From positions 1 through 8,614 of the forward strand of contig DATJVP010000039.1 of assembly GCA_035581425.1 (NCBI GenBank): DNA of 8,614 nucleotides, in the 5' to 3' direction. Position numbers and translations under genes: made by a program. The DNA is from DASZHJ01 sp035581425. Its GTDB lineage: Bacteria > Pseudomonadota > Alphaproteobacteria > ATCC43930 > CGMCC-115725. How positions within the stretch are numbered: the stretch's first letter is position 1; every line of letters starts with the position of its first letter. Shown piece after piece: positions 6,846 through 8,614 of the stretch. The notes under the pieces are model-generated. The model saw nothing but the letters and a program-made list of their open reading frames with translations. It was not told the DNA's origin and did not search any database.

Positions 6846-8527
6846 GTGGGCTCTATCGCGATCTCGTTGGCGAAGATGTATCCGGTCGGATGCATCTTGA
6901 AGCCCTTCACGCGCTTGTCCATGAAGGTGAAGAGCGAGCGCCAGACCGGCTGCACGATGTTGCCGTCCTCCTGCATGATCGTTTCGAGTTTCGCCATGAC
7001 CTCGCGGCGCTTGTCGACATCGAGGATCCCCTCGGCCTGCGAGAGGAGCTTATCGAACTCGGCGTTTGAGAAGGCGGACTCGTTCCAGGGCACTCCCGTG
7101 CGATAGGCGAGGCCCAGTGTCATGACGCCGAGCGGCCGGTGCGCCCAGGTGGTGAAGCCGAACGGCACCTTCGTCCAAACATCCCAATATTGCGTCGAGG
7201 GCATGACGTTGATCTTGACGCGGATATCAGCGGCCTTCCATTGCTCGACCATTGTCTGCACCGCGACGAGCTCCCAATCCGGCTGCGGACGCGCCGCGAT
7301 CTCCGCGTCGATGCCGTTCGGGTATCCGGCTTCGGTCAACAGCTTCTTCGCCTTCGCCACGTCCTGCTTGAAGGGCGCGAGCTTTGCGTATTCCGGATGG
7401 ACGGAACAGACGTGGTGATGCTCGCCGGCCAGGCCGAGGCCGCGATAGGAGATCTTCAGCACGCTCTCGCTGTCGATCGCATAACGCATCGCTTGGCGCA
7501 CGCGCTTGTCGTCGAAGGGCTTCTGCGGATGGAAGCGCGCGACAGCGGTATAGGCGGTGCCCACATCGTAAATCTGCACGTGCGAGAGCTGCTTCATCGC
7601 GTCGAGCTGCGCGATCTCGCCGAGATAGAGTCCGTCCACTTGCTTCGAGGCGATCGCGCTCAGCGCCGCCGCGGCATCGTCGCCGAGGTCGATGAACTGC
7701 CACTCGTCCACATAGGGGCCGCCGCCCCAGTAGTTCTTGTTCGGCTTATAGACCTGCCGGCGGCCGACCTCATCCTCGACCATCATGAAGGCGCCGGTGC
7801 CGTTGGCGCCGACCTTGTGCACGCCGCCGCTCGCGGGATCCATGATCATAAGCGGGTAGTGGAATAGGTTCTCGGGGATCGCGAGCTGCGCTGACTTGCC
7901 GTTGAGGCGAACGGTGAAGTCGTCGATCTTCTCGATCGCATTCGCGTCCCAGAGGCGCGAGGACATCTTCGGGTTGCCCTTGGCGTCCTTCTCGCCGGTG
8001 TCGTACTCCTCCATAATGAACCCCTTGAAGAGACCGAGCACCGACGAGCCGGTCGCGGGGTCGAGGACGCGCTTCAAGTTCCAGATGACGTCCTCGGCGG
8101 TGAATTGCCGGCCGTCATGCCATTTCACGTCCTTGCGCAGGTGAAGCATCCAGCTCTTGAGGTCCTCGCTCGCCTCCCATTTCTCGCAGAGCGCCGGACG
8201 CGTGACGTTGTCGACGCCGGTCTTGGTGAGATAGTCGTAGACCATCCGTCCCGAGTTCGAGGAATCGACCCAGCTATAGGTGTGCGGGCTCTTCAGGTCC
8301 TGACACCGCATTCCAATCCGGATCGTGCCGCCCTTCGGCATCGCCGCTTGCGCGCGGGCGGGCGCGACGTAACTACCGCCGGTCACTTTGCCCGCGAAGG
8401 AATAGGCCGCCGCAGCCGACATGCCCAGCAGCGTCGCGGTGCGCAGGAACTCGCGTCGGTCGATCTTGCCTTCGGCGAGGTTTCGCTTGAGGACGGGGAT
8501 GTATTTGTGCTCGCGGTCGTCGTTCAT
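6842..8527 (-). CDS. Tat-exported ABC transporter solute-binding protein, family 5 (DppA/OppA type)
   Basis: A 561-residue periplasmic receptor of the SBP_bac_5 family, which delivers peptides, opines or other small solutes to Dpp/Opp-type permeases. The N-terminus has a 23-residue polar lead, a twin-arginine motif DRREFLR (23-29), a hydrophobic stretch (about 30-46) and a probable cleavage after ARA (59) or AQA (61). There is no lipobox cysteine, so the mature protein should be soluble. The family signature is clear: ALCEKWEASEDLKSW (112-126), then LRKDVKWHDG and FTAEDV (to 147). The C-terminal part holds RRQVYKPNKNYWGG, GEHHHVC and the closing VKGFKMHPTGY. Cysteines 75 and 114 could form a disulfide, which would fit export in a folded state. 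Length is normal. A strong ribosome binding site supports ATG 8527. It is the only binding protein in the window and very likely the partner of the permeases at 2085-3942, although it is transcribed convergently with them. Its TGA overlaps the TTG of the oxygenase gene. Confidence 0.95.
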   Translation of the reverse strand: MNDDREHKYIPVLKRNLAEGKIDRREFLRTATLLGMSAAAAYSFAGKVTGGSYVAPARAQAAMPKGGTIRIGMRCQDLKSPHTYSWVDSSNSGRMVYDYLTKTGVDNVTRPALCEKWEASEDLKSWMLHLRKDVKWHDGRQFTAEDVIWNLKRVLDPATGSSVLGLFKGFIMEEYDTGEKDAKGNPKMSSRLWDANAIEKIDDFTVRLNGKSAQLAIPENLFHYPLMIMDPASGGVHKVGANGTGAFMMVEDEVGRRQVYKPNKNYWGGGPYVDEWQFIDLGDDAAAALSAIASKQVDGLYLGEIAQLDAMKQLSHVQIYDVGTAYTAVARFHPQKPFDDKRVRQAMRYAIDSESVLKISYRGLGLAGEHHHVCSVHPEYAKLAPFKQDVAKAKKLLTEAGYPNGIDAEIAARPQPDWELVAVQTMVEQWKAADIRVKINVMPSTQYWDVWTKVPFGFTTWAHRPLGVMTLGLAYRTGVPWNESAFSNAEFDKLLSQAEGILDVDKRREVMAKLETIMQEDGNIVQPVWRSLFTFMDKRVKGFKMHPTGYIFANEIAIEPT

Positions 8528-8532
8528 GGCAG

Positions 8533-8540
8533 CCTCCCTC
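8533..8540 (-). promoter_or_regulatory. Strong ribosome binding site of the binding-protein gene
   Basis: On the minus strand the sequence is GAGGGAGG, five bases before the ATG at 8527. This is the best ribosome binding site in the window, as expected for a binding protein made in excess over its membrane partners. It fixes the start even though the frame remains open upstream to the right edge. Confidence 0.75.
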
Positions 8541-8614
8541 TGGGTCGGGCCACCCGGACTATTGACCTCGACGGCGTCTCCTCGGGCGGCCCTGGGCGCG
8601 TCGATTGAGATCGC
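8541..8614. other. Right-edge upstream region, nothing identified
   Basis: These 74 bases lie upstream of the binding-protein gene. I find no convincing -35/-10 pair for leftward transcription. One minus-strand frame is open from the edge to a TGA at 8526-8524 that overlaps the ATG, but its sequence is arginine- and proline-rich and looks non-coding. The promoter of the binding-protein and oxygenase genes probably lies beyond the edge or is too weak to recognise. Confidence 0.4.

Noticed and set aside
8340..8527. Lipoprotein anchoring of the binding protein
   Set aside because: The signal region has no cysteine; the first cysteine is residue 75, well past the predicted cleavage site, and a twin-arginine motif with an AXA site is present instead.

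Overview
The window reads as one catabolic and uptake locus from a high-GC Gram-negative bacterium, most likely an alphaproteobacterium. The grounds are dense GC-rich coding, use of GTG and TTG starts, a solute-binding protein with a twin-arginine signal and no lipobox cysteine, and a tandem ATPase fusion of a kind common in that class. The taxon is an inference from style. I see no mobile element, CRISPR array, tRNA or rRNA, and no intergenic gap over 300 bases.

Layout. Positions 1-1864 (-) hold the first 621 residues of a dimethylglycine/sarcosine dehydrogenase-type flavoenzyme; its 3' end lies beyond the left edge. A 220-base divergent intergenic region follows, with a good sigma70-like promoter facing right and a weaker -10 facing left. 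Positions 2085-5974 (+) form a compact three-gene operon: two DppB/DppC-type permeases and one protein carrying two fused DppD/DppF-type ATPases. A hairpin with a T-rich tail ends it, and the last stop codon lies in the hairpin loop. The opposing unit, 8527 down to 6021 (-), encodes a Tat-exported family 5 solute-binding protein followed by an HalD/BesD (ArpA)-like 2-oxoglutarate Fe(II) oxygenase. Those two genes overlap through TTGA.

How the parts may work together. The binding protein, permeases and double ATPase make one complete dipeptide-type ABC importer, split over two convergent transcription units. The two enzymes beside it are an oxidative demethylase-type flavoprotein and a non-heme iron oxygenase that keeps the His-X-Asp metal motif of a hydroxylase, not the His-X-Gly of a halogenase. 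The simplest reading is import and oxidative breakdown of a small amine, N-methylated amino acid or modified peptide. The families are clear; the substrate is not visible in the sequence.

Nothing here is a plainly new class of system. The points most worth following are the importer-oxygenase-demethylase association, the coupled TTG start of the oxygenase, the two cysteine quartets in the fused ATPase, and a reversal of leucine codon choice along the flavoenzyme gene that may mark recombination or an assembly join near the left edge.
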